A stretch of DNA of 64,000 nucleotides from NCBI RefSeq assembly GCF_018408855.1, contig NZ_AP024326.1:744001-808000 (forward strand), in the 5' to 3' direction. This DNA is from Caballeronia sp. NK8 (GTDB taxonomy: Bacteria; Pseudomonadota; Gammaproteobacteria; Burkholderiales; Burkholderiaceae). The notes beneath the pieces are model-generated. The model saw only the letters and a program-made list of their open reading frames with translations, had not been told where the DNA came from and did no database searches. The translations under genes and the position numbers were made by a program. Shown here piece after piece: positions 18,072 to 27,455 of this stretch (the first letter of the stretch is position 1; each line of letters starts with the position of its first letter).

Positions 18072-18416
18072 TCAACAGCTTCGGATGATCTCCGCCATTT
18101 CCGATGCAGTAACCGGCTTGCGCAGATAACCGTCGAATTGACGCGATGATTCCATGTTGAATCCGCTCTTACCGGTAACCGCGACGATACACGCTTCGGT
18201 CGAAGCACCCGAGCAGCGAACGAAGTCGCAGAGCTTGCGTCCGTCGATATCGGGCAGGCCGATATCCATGAAAACGGAGTCGTAGCGCGTCTGGCCTGTC
18301 ATGCGTAGCGCCTCGCCGCCGGTACGCGCAACGTCCGCATGATGGCCGAGCGATGCGGCCAGTTCGGCGAACGCCGCCGCGACATTTTCATCATCTTCGA
18401 CGAACAGGAACAGCAT
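18072..18416 (-). CDS. Stand-alone response-regulator receiver protein
   Basis: 114 residues, one CheY-like REC domain and no output domain. Acidic pocket Asp8/Asp9 (VEDDE), phospho-acceptor Asp51 (VFMDIGLPDIDG), Thr81 and Lys100 (LRKP) are all in place. AGGA precedes the ATG at 18416; the open frame above it is not REC-like. In Burkholderiaceae such proteins usually follow a hybrid histidine kinase, but none is nearby, so its partner kinase must be encoded elsewhere. It probably relays or buffers phosphate. Confidence 0.85.
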   Translation of the reverse strand: MLFLFVEDDENVAAAFAELAASLGHHADVARTGGEALRMTGQTRYDSVFMDIGLPDIDGRKLCDFVRCSGASTEACIVAVTGKSGFNMESSRQFDGYLRKPVTASEMAEIIRSC

Positions 18417-18925
18417 TATCGATCCTGGCCGATCGCGGCCAGCCCCGTGGTTTTTGGAAGGGCGCGCATGCCCAAGCACCTGAGCAAATTCCATACCTCC
18501 GGGACGGACCTTCAAACGCTGCTATCCATTCGCGACCAGAGCAGGGAGGGCGTCGATTTCGCGCCCAGGTCGAGGCTACATCGCCGTTCGACCATGTCGC
18601 GATTTCGCTCCAGTGCAACCATCCCGACCAGCTGCTTTCCGGTGTCCACGCAGGCAGGCGCGTCCATTCACACATAAAGCGCTGATCGATGCGTTACTCC
18701 GATTCGCCAGTACCCTCGTGGTCGCTGCCATCGAGCTGGATCTTTTCACCCAAGCACGCCCGTCGCCCATCGAATCGGCTTTCCCGACGCCGCTCCAGGA
18801 CGTCGATGTGCGGCTGGATGCCAGCGCCTGACAACGCCGCTTCCGCGCCGCAACACCCCGGCAACGTGGCATAACCGTTGTCCGGAAGTACCACGCAATC
18901 TCAATCCGATGCAAAGGAGCCGACG
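18417..18925. other. Gap, no gene supported
   Basis: Overlapping short frames on both strands lack start sites and domains. The last ~80 bases should hold the promoter of the small gene at 18926, but no box is clear enough to name. Confidence 0.35.
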
Positions 18926-19180
18926 ATGCAAAACGAACCCTCCGATCCCGTCAAGCGCGCCGACGAACGTCGGAAAGCGCTCGGCGAAGGCGATGTAAAA
19001 GAGAAGCGCGACGGGACCATCGAGCAGCGTGAGCACGGCAACATCGACCCAAGCCTCGTTCCGAAGGGCAAGGAACATCCCGGCGAGGGCCCATTCGCAC
19101 CTGAACACGATCACGTCGATCCGGATCTCGAACCCGCGAGCCGCAGCGGCAGACCAGGCAAGTCAGACAATGAAGCCTAA
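18926..19180 (+). CDS. Small hydrophilic stress-type protein (84 aa)
   Basis: 84 residues, strongly charged, with no hydrophobic segment: KRADERRKALGEGDVKEKRD, then EHPGEGPFAPEHDHVDPD. The composition (Glu, Lys, Asp, Pro, Gly) points to a disordered, hydrophilin-like protein. AAGGAG lies before the ATG. It is 68 bases upstream of a CsbD-like gene on the same strand, and the two are likely co-expressed under general or osmotic stress. Confidence 0.75.
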   Translation: MQNEPSDPVKRADERRKALGEGDVKEKRDGTIEQREHGNIDPSLVPKGKEHPGEGPFAPEHDHVDPDLEPASRSGRPGKSDNEA

Positions 19181-19248
19181 GCTAACGTCGGGCACGTCCC
19201 ACATCGAAGGAAACACCGTCGATCCACTTACGAGCCACGGAGCATAAG

Positions 19249-19452
19249 ATGAACCACGATCAGACGGAAGGTATCAAGGAACAGATTAAAGGTTGGACAG
19301 ACACGGCTATCGGAACCGTCACCGGAAACGAAGACCGCAAGGTAAAGGGAGATGTCGAGATCACGAATGGTGCGAATCGCAAGGATTACGGCGATCAGAA
19401 GGACAACATCGAGGAAGGCGTCGAGGACCCCGGAGAGCCGACCAATCAGTAA
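19249..19452 (+). CDS. CsbD-family stress protein
   Basis: 67 residues with the CsbD pattern: EGIKEQIKGWTDTAIGTVTG, then KVKGDVEITNGANRKDYGD. The family is small, hydrophilic and induced by general stress (sigma-B in Bacillus, sigma-S-like control in proteobacteria), with no enzymatic role known. GGAG precedes the ATG by 7 bases. The acidic C-terminus (EEGVEDPGEP) is a little longer than usual. Confidence 0.85.
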   Translation: MNHDQTEGIKEQIKGWTDTAIGTVTGNEDRKVKGDVEITNGANRKDYGDQKDNIEEGVEDPGEPTNQ

Positions 19453-19607
19453 TTTTCGCCGGGCCTCGACGACAGGGAAACGTTGGGTTCTAACTCGCCG
19501 CAGCCGACGAGCCGACGGCACGGTCAATGCTGAAACTGTGCAAGCGCCGCGACTGCGGATATCCACCAGACGGCGCTGCCGCATCACGCCAAACTCTGGA
19601 GCTTCCG

Positions 19608-20924
19608 ATGCCTGCCCGCAACGACCCTACGCGCGTTGAACCCGAATCGACTTCCACGCCGCCAGGAACCGGGCGGCGCGCGTTCTTATTACGCGGAAGC
19701 ACGGGCATCGCGGTCGCGCTCACCGCCGCTTCGGCTGGCAACGCGTGGGCTACCGGTCCGACGGGCGCCGACGCCAATCAAGTCAAACTCCCGCTGATTC
19801 AGGATCCGAACACTGAGCAGGAGGAAGAGACACCGGACGCCAACTTGCCGCCCGACGACCGCATCGGTTATGCGATCGTCGGACTCGGTCGCCTGTCGCT
19901 CAACCAGATCCTGCCAGCGCTCGCGCAGTGTAAGTACTCGAAGGTCTCCGCGCTGGTTTCGAGCGATCGCACGAAGACGCTGCGCGTCGCGCGCCAGTAC
20001 GGCGTGCCGGAGGCTGACATCCACGACTATCAAAGTTTCGAGCGTCTCGCCGACAACCCGCGAGTGCAGGTCGTCTACATCGTATTACCCAACGGCATGC
20101 ACAAGGAATTCGCGTTGCGCGCCGCGAAGATCGGCAAGCACGTGCTCTGCGAAAAGCCCATGGCGAACAGCGTCGCCGATTGTCAGGCAATGGTCGACGC
20201 AATGAAGCGCGCGGACCGCAAGCTCATGATCGCGTATCGTAGCCAATATGAGCCGATGGATCGCATGATCGCGAAGATGGTGAAGGACAGGCAACTCGGG
20301 CCGCTGCGCGAGTTCATCGCGGGCAATTCACAGAACGTCGGCGATCCGGCGCAATGGCGACTGAACAAAGCGCTGGCGGGCGGCGGTGCTTTGCCTGATA
20401 TCGGGCTTTACTGTCTAAATGCGGCGCGCTTTCTCTCCGGAGAGGAGCCGCAGGAAGTCATCGCGATAGTGTATCGGCCGGAATCCGATCCGCGCTTCGT
20501 CGAAGTGGAGGCATCCGTGCACTTCATCCTGCGATTTCCAAGCGGACTGACGGCGACGTGTGTGTCGAGCTATGCGAGTCACGAGTCGCGTTTCTTCAGG
20601 CTGCAAGGCGCGCAGGGCTGGGCGGAGATGGACCCAGCGTTCGGCTACAACGGATTGCGCCTGCGGCACGGCACATTGCGGGACGGCAAGAGCGCGATCA
20701 CCGAAGTGCAGATCGATCCGCAAAACCAGTTCGCTCGCGAGATCGACCACATGTCGGTGTGCGTGAAAGATGACATCGTGCCGCACACACCGGGCGAAGA
20801 AGGCTTACAGGATCAGCGCATCATCGAGGCGATCTACCAATCCGCGCGCACCGGCCGCGCAGTCAAGCTCGCCGCGCCCGCAGTCCCGACACGCGGCCCC
20901 GATCCGCAGATGGAAGAGTTTTAA
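19608..20924 (+). CDS. Tat-exported glucose-fructose oxidoreductase-like protein
   Basis: 438 residues. A twin-arginine signal is visible: RR at 23-24 in GRRAFLLRG, a hydrophobic alanine-rich core and an AWA cleavage site near residue 49. The mature part is a Gfo/Idh/MocA oxidoreductase: Rossmann motif YAIVGLGRLSLNQILPA, catalytic CEKPMANS and a C-terminal domain with GGGALPDIGLYCLNAARF. That GGGxLxDIGxY pattern and Tat export resemble Zymomonas glucose-fructose oxidoreductase, which carries tightly bound NADP in the periplasm. Substrates are likely sugars. The ATG at 19608 has GGAG upstream. Confidence 0.88.
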   Translation: MPARNDPTRVEPESTSTPPGTGRRAFLLRGSTGIAVALTAASAGNAWATGPTGADANQVKLPLIQDPNTEQEEETPDANLPPDDRIGYAIVGLGRLSLNQILPALAQCKYSKVSALVSSDRTKTLRVARQYGVPEADIHDYQSFERLADNPRVQVVYIVLPNGMHKEFALRAAKIGKHVLCEKPMANSVADCQAMVDAMKRADRKLMIAYRSQYEPMDRMIAKMVKDRQLGPLREFIAGNSQNVGDPAQWRLNKALAGGGALPDIGLYCLNAARFLSGEEPQEVIAIVYRPESDPRFVEVEASVHFILRFPSGLTATCVSSYASHESRFFRLQGAQGWAEMDPAFGYNGLRLRHGTLRDGKSAITEVQIDPQNQFAREIDHMSVCVKDDIVPHTPGEEGLQDQRIIEAIYQSARTGRAVKLAAPAVPTRGPDPQMEEF

Positions 20925-21028
20925 GAAGTTCTGCAATTGCCCGAACATCCAATGTGGACGGTCGGCTACTTCTCCGGGCGAAACGGTCGGTGTATGAAAA
21001 TCAGCCCATCGAGCCGAGGGAAACCGCG

Positions 21029-23548
21029 ATGGTTTCGTCCCGCAAAACTGCAGCGGCAACGCAACTCAAGCGCTATCGCGATAAGCGGGACTTTGGTGCC
21101 ACGCCTGAGCCGTCTGCATCGAAGGCGAATGTGGCAAACAGAACGCCGACTCAGGGCAGCAGCTTTGTTGTGCAGAAGCATTGGGCCAGTCGCCTCCACT
21201 ATCACTTCCGGCTCGAACACAACGGCGTGTTGCTGTCATGGGCTGTTCCCAAAGGGCCGTGCTTCGACCCTGCGAAGAAGCAGATGGCGGTGCACGTTAA
21301 AGACCACCCTATCGATTACGCGAGCTTCGAGGGAACCATCCCTGCCAAGCAGTATGGCGCAGGCACGGTCATTGTGTGGGACCGTGGGACGTGGGAGCCG
21401 GTCGGAGATGCTGACAAGGGTATGGAAGCAGGAAAACTGATTTTTCGACTGCACGGTGAAAAACTCGCCGGTTTGTGGGAACTGGTACGGATATCAAAGC
21501 CGGGAGACAAGGCCGACCAGTGGATGATGTTCAAGAAGCGCGATGAGTGGGCACGCCCGCTCGCCGAATACGACGTCATCAAGGCACTCCCCGACAGCGT
21601 CATTGCCAATCCCCTTGGACTTGTCGAAGAACGCGAGCCTCGCTCTTTCCGGAATCGGCCCGCTGCGCTCCCGGAGTTTGACCTGTCGGATGCAGTGGCA
21701 GCGTCGCTGCCCGCTAAGCTTGAACCTCAACTGGCAACCCTCGCGCCTTCCCTGCCAGCAGGCGGTGACTGGATAGTTGAATCCAAGCTAGACGGTTACC
21801 GACTGCTAGCTCGCATCGATAAGAAGCGAGTGAGGCTGTTCACACGCAACGGGCACGACTGGACATCCCGATTCCCATTATTGGTCGCTGAACTCAAGGA
21901 CCTGCCTCTCTCGAGTGCATGGTTGGACGGCGAGATTGTCGTGCTAAAAGACGGTATCCCCAGTTTCTCCGCTCTTCAAAACGCGGTTGATGGGCAATCG
22001 AACAACGACATCGTCTACTTCCTTTTCGACGTGATATTCCTTGACGGCAAAGACCTTCGGAGGGTGCCACTGTGGTCCAGGCGTGCGGTACTAGCTCCGA
22101 TTGTTGAAAACTCAGGAAAACGGCTGCTATACAGCCAGGACTTTGACGCTCCGCCGGCGCAGATATTTGAAGCGGCGACAGGATTGGGGTTGGAGGGGCT
22201 AATGCTTAAGCGTCGCGACGCACCGTACGAGTCGGGGCGTACGCAAACTTGGCTGAAGGCGAAAGCACGGCTGCGACAGGAGCTGGTTATTTGTGGCATG
22301 ACCGCGCGCGGCGGCAATGACGGAGAAGTGGGCAGCTTATTACTCGGCTATTACGTCGGCGGCAAGCTTCATGACGCGGGGAGTGTCGGGACTGGTTGGG
22401 ATTCGAAGACTGCACGCGACCTCTGGAAGCAACTCACACCTCTTGAGGTCGACGCAACGCCGTTTGACACGCCATTCAAGAAGCCAGGCAGATGGTCAAA
22501 GCGAGCGGTCGGGAGCGAGAGATGGGTAAAGCCTGTGCTGGTGGCGGAGGTGGAGTTCACTGAGTGGACGGCCGATGAAGTGATTCGGCAAGCGTCCTTC
22601 ATAGGTTTGCGCCTTGACAAGGACGCTCGTGGCGTAGTTCGCGAAGGCGGGACAACCCGGGCCCCTGGGTCTTATCCCCAAATGAAGATAACGCATCCCG
22701 AACGCGTGATTGACGCGTCAGCGTCGGTGACGAAAGCCGACCTCGTTCGGTTCTACGCCAGCGTCGCGGAGAGGATGCTGCCTCATCTCAAAGACAGGCC
22801 CGTTGCCCTCGTGCGCGCGCCTGAAGGCGTAGCCGGTAATCTCTTTTTCCAGAAGCACGCCGAGCGCACAGCAATGCCCGGGCTGAACGCGCACGACCGT
22901 GATTTGTGGCCAAAGCATCCGCCGTTGCTAACGGTCGACACAGCGGAGGCTCTGTTATCCGCGGCGCAGATGAACACTATCGAATTCCATACATGGAACT
23001 CGGTAGTGCGACGGCTCGACGCGCCAGACAGGGTCATCTTCGACCTCGACCCTGGCGAAGGCCTCAAATGGGCTCACGTTCAGGAAGCGGCTTTACTCGT
23101 CCGCTTGCTACTGTCGGAGTTGGGCTTGCAAGCGTGGTTGAAAACGAGCGGTGGAAAGGGCTTGCACATAGTCGTGCCGCTGAACCCCCGCCTTGACTAC
23201 GCCAAAGTAAAGGAATTCTCGAAATCGTTCGTTGCACATCTCGCGAAGACGATTCCAGAGCGCTTCTCGGCGGTATCTGGTCCATCGAATCGCGTGGGGA
23301 AAATCTATGTCGACTACCTTCGCAATGGGAAGGGCCAAACGACCGCCGCAGCATTTTCGGCTCGAGCCCGGCCGGGGATGGGCGTCTCAATGCCAGTTGC
23401 GTGGGAACAACTTGCTGACCTCAAGAGCGGTTCGCAGTGGACTGTACAGACCGCTCGCGAGTATTTGAGCTTCCAGGCAAGCGACCCTTGGAGCGATTAC
23501 TGGACGACGAAGCAGTCGCTGGCCCCTGCGACGAAGCGACTGCCGTAG
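21029..23548 (+). CDS. ligD: Multifunctional DNA ligase D (NHEJ)
   Basis: 839 residues in the order phosphoesterase, ligase, polymerase, as in Pseudomonas LigD. The phosphoesterase (about 30-190) has the His-rich VQKHWASRLHYHFRLEH. The ligase active lysine is Lys253 in ESKLDGYR, with the OB fold ending near 540. The Pol domain (from ~560) has the metal site FDLDPGEG and a primase-like GGKGLHIVVPL. The protein repairs double-strand breaks with Ku. No ku gene lies in the window. GAGGGA precedes the ATG at 21029. It stands alone, with dodecin convergent downstream. Confidence 0.95.
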   Translation: MVSSRKTAAATQLKRYRDKRDFGATPEPSASKANVANRTPTQGSSFVVQKHWASRLHYHFRLEHNGVLLSWAVPKGPCFDPAKKQMAVHVKDHPIDYASFEGTIPAKQYGAGTVIVWDRGTWEPVGDADKGMEAGKLIFRLHGEKLAGLWELVRISKPGDKADQWMMFKKRDEWARPLAEYDVIKALPDSVIANPLGLVEEREPRSFRNRPAALPEFDLSDAVAASLPAKLEPQLATLAPSLPAGGDWIVESKLDGYRLLARIDKKRVRLFTRNGHDWTSRFPLLVAELKDLPLSSAWLDGEIVVLKDGIPSFSALQNAVDGQSNNDIVYFLFDVIFLDGKDLRRVPLWSRRAVLAPIVENSGKRLLYSQDFDAPPAQIFEAATGLGLEGLMLKRRDAPYESGRTQTWLKAKARLRQELVICGMTARGGNDGEVGSLLLGYYVGGKLHDAGSVGTGWDSKTARDLWKQLTPLEVDATPFDTPFKKPGRWSKRAVGSERWVKPVLVAEVEFTEWTADEVIRQASFIGLRLDKDARGVVREGGTTRAPGSYPQMKITHPERVIDASASVTKADLVRFYASVAERMLPHLKDRPVALVRAPEGVAGNLFFQKHAERTAMPGLNAHDRDLWPKHPPLLTVDTAEALLSAAQMNTIEFHTWNSVVRRLDAPDRVIFDLDPGEGLKWAHVQEAALLVRLLLSELGLQAWLKTSGGKGLHIVVPLNPRLDYAKVKEFSKSFVAHLAKTIPERFSAVSGPSNRVGKIYVDYLRNGKGQTTAAAFSARARPGMGVSMPVAWEQLADLKSGSQWTVQTAREYLSFQASDPWSDYWTTKQSLAPATKRLP

Positions 23549-23585
23549 ACTGGCGGTCCGCCCAGCCCTTCGTGCTTGATAAGCG

Positions 23586-23795
23586 TCAGTCGTCGACGCG
23601 GAACCCAACTTTCAAGGTCACTTGCCAGTACCCAACCTTGCCGCCTTCCGTATGGCCCCTAGTTTCTGTCACCTGAAACCATTCAATGTTCCTCACTGAG
23701 CTGGACGCTTTTTGAAGCGCAACCTCGACAGCTTTATCGGACGATTCAGGTGAAGAGCCCGTGATTTCGAGAAGTTTGTAAACATGGTCAGACAT
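23586..23795 (-). CDS. Dodecin-like flavin-binding protein
   Basis: 69 residues matching dodecin: MSDHVYKLLEITGSSPES, DKAVEVALQKAS, then the flavin-stacking tryptophan in IEWFQVTETRG and a final beta-strand. Dodecins form hollow dodecamers that store or quench flavins. The in-frame extension to 23825 lacks a ribosome site, while GGGAG sits before the ATG at 23795. It ends 37 bases from the convergent ligD. Confidence 0.9.
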   Translation of the reverse strand: MSDHVYKLLEITGSSPESSDKAVEVALQKASSSVRNIEWFQVTETRGHTEGGKVGYWQVTLKVGFRVDD

Positions 23796-23916
23796 ACGAG
23801 CTCCCAAGACAATATGCGTCTTCAATAGTTGATGGTTGGTGGCGAATTCGATGTGATTCTGTGCTCTCGAGCTTCGCCGCGTGTGTTCAAAGGAGGGGCC
23901 GAGATCCCGCGCGGAG

Positions 23917-24180
23917 CTAGCTTCGCGCTTCCGTTCCCTTCAATTCATCGTGTTTGTGAGCATTCGTTGTTGCAGCGTATTTCAGCTCAAAGTGCTCTCC
24001 CTTGCCGCTGCGTGTCGGCGGGAAGTGTTCGCCCTCTACGCAGGTCACCACGAGCGTTTCTTTGCCATCGTCATGGACGACAGAATAGCTGTCGGATACT
24101 CTCACGCGCTCACTTGGTTTGTATGTAGTCTCGCCAGCCGTAGATTGCTCCTCGAGTAGATTGTTAGGGATAGTCAGCAA
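23917..24180 (-). CDS. YjzC-like small protein
   Basis: 87 residues from a TTG with GGAAGG 7 bases upstream. The core reads TTYKPSERVRVSDSYSVVHD, then VTCVEGEHFPPTRSGKGEHF. This follows the YjzC-type pattern, in which a K-P-G-x-x-V opening is followed by a beta-strand and a G-x-x-F-P-P loop. The loop cysteines present in some members are absent. Function of the family is unknown. Its start overlaps the end of the next upstream gene by 17 bases, so the two form a unit. Confidence 0.65.
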   Translation of the reverse strand: MLTIPNNLLEEQSTAGETTYKPSERVRVSDSYSVVHDDGKETLVVTCVEGEHFPPTRSGKGEHFELKYAATTNAHKHDELKGTEARS

Positions 24181-24355
24181 ATACCGTACCTTCCATCCGT
24201 TGGCGTGGTCGGAATGCTAGCCGGACGACTTCTTCCTCACTGGTCAACTGCACCGACCCTAGGTCCGACGTAACTTCGACTATCCCGCTTCCGGCATTGA
24301 CTGTGATCGACCGGCGAATCCTCGTCACGCCCGAACTACTCGCACTTAGAGACAT
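24164..24355 (-). CDS. Small beta-rich hypothetical protein (63 aa)
   Basis: 63 residues beginning MSLSASSSGVTRIRRSITVN and rich in alternating hydrophobic/polar residues (GIVEVTSDLGSVQLTSEEE), so likely beta-stranded. It resembles no family I can name. No strong ribosome binding site is seen before the ATG. Tight overlap with the YjzC-like gene supports it as the first gene of a two-gene unit, but a chance frame is possible. Confidence 0.45.
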   Translation of the reverse strand: MSLSASSSGVTRIRRSITVNAGSGIVEVTSDLGSVQLTSEEEVVRLAFRPRQRMEGTVFADYP

Positions 24356-24405
24356 GTCAAGTGCTGCCCCAGTAAAGAACTTAGAATCGCCCAGTTAACA
24401 GGCAC

Positions 24406-24925
24406 ATGTGGCTCTCTTCTTGCTGGACAGGGAAACACTTGGCATTGCTGACATCGGCTTCCCTTTCCGTGCTCGTTCAACGAGAAGGCATATGGTCCTA
24501 CGATGGGCGAGTCTTGCTCGACGAAATGGAAGCTATGCATGCCCTATATTCGGGCATCGGCGGAAATTCACGCTTTTCGCACAGTGAAATAAGTTCCGCC
24601 CGTGGGCGCTTCCTCATCGCCCGCACCGTCAAAGGTGAGGCTGTCGGTTGTGGTGCGTTCAAGCGGCTCGAATTCGGCGTCGCTGAGCTCGTCTGTATCT
24701 ATAGTCGAATGCCAAACGCTGGCATCGGAAAAGCTGTGTTGGCGGGACTCGAGTCGAACGCGGCAAAGGCCGGATACCACTCACATGGTCGAAATGTCTA
24801 GAGCAAACCTGTCGGGAAAGCGGTTCTTCTGGCGCATGGGATTCGAGCCGGCATTTTCTGCCGCCACGGACCTAACGCCGGCCCAAGGCTTGTTTCTGAG
24901 GAAAAACCTTTCGGAGGCACGTTAG
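24406..24925 (+). pseudogene. Frameshifted GNAT acetyltransferase
   Basis: The first frame carries LLDEMEAMHALYSGIGGN, FLIARTVKGEAVGCGAFKRL and ELVCIYSRMPNAGIGKAVLA, the N-terminal part and the acetyl-CoA loop (normally RGxGxG/A; here NAGIGKA). Near 24775 the coding moves to the next frame: HMVEMSRANLSGKRFFWRMGF and on to the stop at 24925, which supplies the usual FYxRxGF end. One indel accounts for the break; a sequencing error is the alternative. The true start is probably near 24490. Confidence 0.65.
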
Positions 24926-25389
24926 GAGCCGCTCTATGAGGGTTCGGCAAGCGGCCTTAACGCAAGCGTCAACAAGTGTTTCGTATGCGACTCTGAAGTT
25001 GCTACGATTTCCGCATCATCACGTCAGCCCTGGATGGTTCGATAATTCGGGTACGAGGCCGCGTGCATTGCGAAGATTGATAGCGTCCATACGAGCCTCG
25101 TAGCGGCATATCGTGGAAGATGCGCCGCGACGGTGGGCACGCGTGGATGCTCTCCTCGCGACACCGAGAGTATCTTCGCCAACGCCATCCAGAAGTCACC
25201 GGGTCCGGTCTCAGGACACGCCCGTTCCTGGAAACTCCGGGTCGCTAGGCGATGCATCCCTTCGGAATCGTAGGTCCGGAGGCGCAGACTTCCGACACGT
25301 CGCTCGAAGCCGTTTTCGGCGACGATCGTGTATGAGACACTGCGTCTTTCGCCTCCCCACCTTCGTGCATTGTCGCGCCGGAAAGGTGG
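24926..25389. other. Gap, no gene supported
   Basis: Frames on both strands around 25024-25257 and 25113-25424 are open but show no domain, start site or consistent composition. It lies between two decayed genes and is probably eroded DNA. Confidence 0.35.
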
Positions 25390-25800
25390 TCAACTCCGTC
25401 TCTTCGTGGGATCGCGCTTCGTGAACATAAAGAGGCTCGCGCCCGCCGCTGCGAGCGCGAAGCGGCTCGGATTTGCCTTCACTGCAGCAAATACCTTTGT
25501 GATCACTGGCGACCCGATCGGCCCAACGCTCCGGGTGTCTTGCACCGCCGGCGCGGGCGCGATCGCATGTGTAGCAACGGGCGCGCCTTGCATGTGCGCG
25601 TTCGCGGGCGCGTTGATTGGCGCTGCACGAGGCGCGCGCTCCTCGCGCGATGCCTGCGCTTCTCCATCCCGCGCTTCGCCTTCTCGCACCTCGCCTTCAC
25701 GGGCTTCGAGTCTCGTTGCAGCGGCTTCGGCGCCGAGCAGCATCACGGCGGCGGCGAAATACAGCCACATCACGACGAGCGGCGAATCACCAACACCCAC
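25390..25800 (-). pseudogene. C-terminal remnant of a YihY/BrkB-type membrane protein
   Basis: The frame opens SPLVVMWLYFAAAVMLLGAE, which is the last membrane segment of YihY/BrkB proteins (typically LLxWLYxSAxxLLxGAE). It continues into a repetitive EAREGEVREGEARDGEAQ stretch, a Pro/Ala region and a final hydrophobic segment (FALAAAGASLFMF). The five preceding membrane segments are missing; just upstream the reading frame is broken (VLDTAVQAAGK appears in another frame). It is a truncated remnant, though the tail is unusually long and could still be translated. Confidence 0.5.
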
Positions 25801-26297
25801 TTGCCCGCAGCCTGCACGGCGGTGTCCAGCACGAGCGACACAGATGATCTCATCTTCCTACCAGTTCGCTTTGGGCGACTGCGGAAGACGGTGCCGCTGT
25901 GGTCGCTCCGACGGCGCTAACGTCCGCTATGGAAGAATTTCAGCCCCATGGATGTCGGCTTGAAAGTATCTTCGAGGACCGCTTTGGCCGATGGACGGCC
26001 GTCCGATCAAGGCAGTCGTTGGGATCGTGGCGATCGAGCGGCAACGCGCAATGATGCGGTGACCATCGCAGGGCACATCGCTCGCAGCCACGATGACCCG
26101 GACGAACACGGGGTCCGCAAGGGGCTCCCCAGAAGTACAAGGGCCTCGAAATCTTGAGGGTGTGTTTGATTGCGCCACCGCCTCGGTACGGTAAAGCTTC
26201 AGCGCTCCCCGTATAGCGATCGTCTCGGGAGAAGCGCTTTAGCTTTCCAGACCTCGGCGGCCGATCAATCGCCTGCCTCGACGGGGTCTTTCCTGCG
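25801..26297. other. Gap, no gene supported
   Basis: About 500 bases without a convincing frame. The left edge carries a few residues of the decayed YihY-like gene in shifted frames. Nothing else is recognised. Confidence 0.35.
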
Positions 26298-26328
26298 GTC
26301 TCGATTGCCGCGACTCGACAATCGAGAC
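26298..26328 (-). terminator. Hairpin after the H-NS-like gene
   Basis: Ten-base arms GTCTCGATTG and CAATCGAGAC are perfectly complementary across an 11-base loop. The hairpin begins 9 bases past the stop of the minus-strand H-NS-like gene. No T-tract follows, so it may be a weak or Rho-aided terminator, or protect the mRNA end. Confidence 0.5.
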
Positions 26329-26336
26329 TTACTCCA

Positions 26337-27218
26337 TTAGCTTGCGCTAGTTTGCGCTCCGGCCTCGGCAGATTCCACCGAGCTCACTGGCGATTGCGTT
26401 ACACTTTCGGCCGGCGACGGAGCCTTTCGAGCTGAACGAACACCGGTCGAACGGGCGCGCTTCGACGCAGCCGAGTTACCTTCAGATTTAGTTGCCGCGC
26501 CCTTCTTCGCCACAGTGGTCTTCTTTGCACTGACCTTCTTCGCTGGCACCTTCTTTGCCGTCGCCTTCTTTGCCGTCGCCTTCTTTGCCGTCACTTTCTT
26601 TGCTGCCGCTTTCTTCACGGAAGGCGCCGTCTTCTTCGCTGTCGTCGCTTCCTTTGCCTGCGTCTTCTGTGCTACTTCGTTCTTCGTCGCCGGAGCGGCG
26701 TTCGCCTTTCTCCCGCTTTCGCTCGCAACGGCATTTCCGGCAATGAGTAACGTACTGCGATCCTTGGCTGTTGCGATCCACGCCGGCGCACGACCAAATC
26801 CGCTCCAAGTATTCCCAGAGACCGGATCGCGATAAAGGGCGGGCTGAGGACCCTTCCGGGCAGGTTTCCGGCGTGTCACCGTGGCCTTGGGGCTTTCAAC
26901 AGGAGCCGTTCCGTCCGCCAGGAATGCGCTTCGATCGCGCGCGTTCGCAATCCATGCTGGCGCCCTGCCCCGTCCGCTCCAAGATGCGCCCGTTTTCGAA
27001 TTGACGTATTTAGCTGAAGCGGCCTTCCCCGTTGCCTTCGCTTTGATACTACGTGCGGCCTTGCCAACGAACGCGGAAACATCCTCCATCGAGATCTCGT
27101 GCCGATCCATTAGGTCGTGAATCTGCTTAAGTACCCCGCTCATGCTTTTGGCTTTGAGCGCCTGCGCCTGTGCTTCAAGCTTTTTGATGCGCGCTTGAAT
27201 TGCTTCTAGAGTTGCCAT
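26337..27218 (-). CDS. H-NS-family protein with two DNA-binding motifs and lysine-rich tail
   Basis: 293 residues; usual H-NS/BpH3 proteins have ~100. The N-terminal coiled coil (ATLEAIQARIKKLEAQAQAL) should dimerise. Two copies of the AT-hook-like motif follow: WSGRGRAPAW (80-89) and WSGFGRAPAW (138-147), each in a K/LY-(N/D)-x-x-(S/T)G context. From ~180 to 260 runs a histone H1-like tail of AKKATAKK-type repeats. The ATG at 27218 has GGAGGTAGGG ahead of it. It should coat and silence AT-rich or foreign DNA; the second motif and the tail may bridge strands or raise affinity. Confidence 0.9.
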   Translation of the reverse strand: MATLEAIQARIKKLEAQAQALKAKSMSGVLKQIHDLMDRHEISMEDVSAFVGKAARSIKAKATGKAASAKYVNSKTGASWSGRGRAPAWIANARDRSAFLADGTAPVESPKATVTRRKPARKGPQPALYRDPVSGNTWSGFGRAPAWIATAKDRSTLLIAGNAVASESGRKANAAPATKNEVAQKTQAKEATTAKKTAPSVKKAAAKKVTAKKATAKKATAKKVPAKKVSAKKTTVAKKGAATKSEGNSAASKRARSTGVRSARKAPSPAESVTQSPVSSVESAEAGAQTSAS

Positions 27219-27455
27219 CCCTACCTCCACATTCGAAAAGTATCGGCACTATGCCACGAATGCAAACAATCGAGCTAGCAATGACGTACTAAATCGTCAA
27301 TGAAATGGCTCAATGCACAGACAAGTCTCGTTGACTTCACAGGTATTCATCTGTCGTTGAGCGAACACTGGAGACTTCCGTTTTCAGACAGGTGTTGGCG
27401 AAGCGTGAGCTTCGCGTTAGATTAGAGGCTGGCGAAATGCAGTATATCGATTTTT

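Noticed and set aside
26500..26700. Repetitive sequence first considered as a tandem-repeat locus
   Set aside because: It is the codon-level repeat of the AKK tail in the H-NS-like gene, not a separate repeat element or CRISPR.
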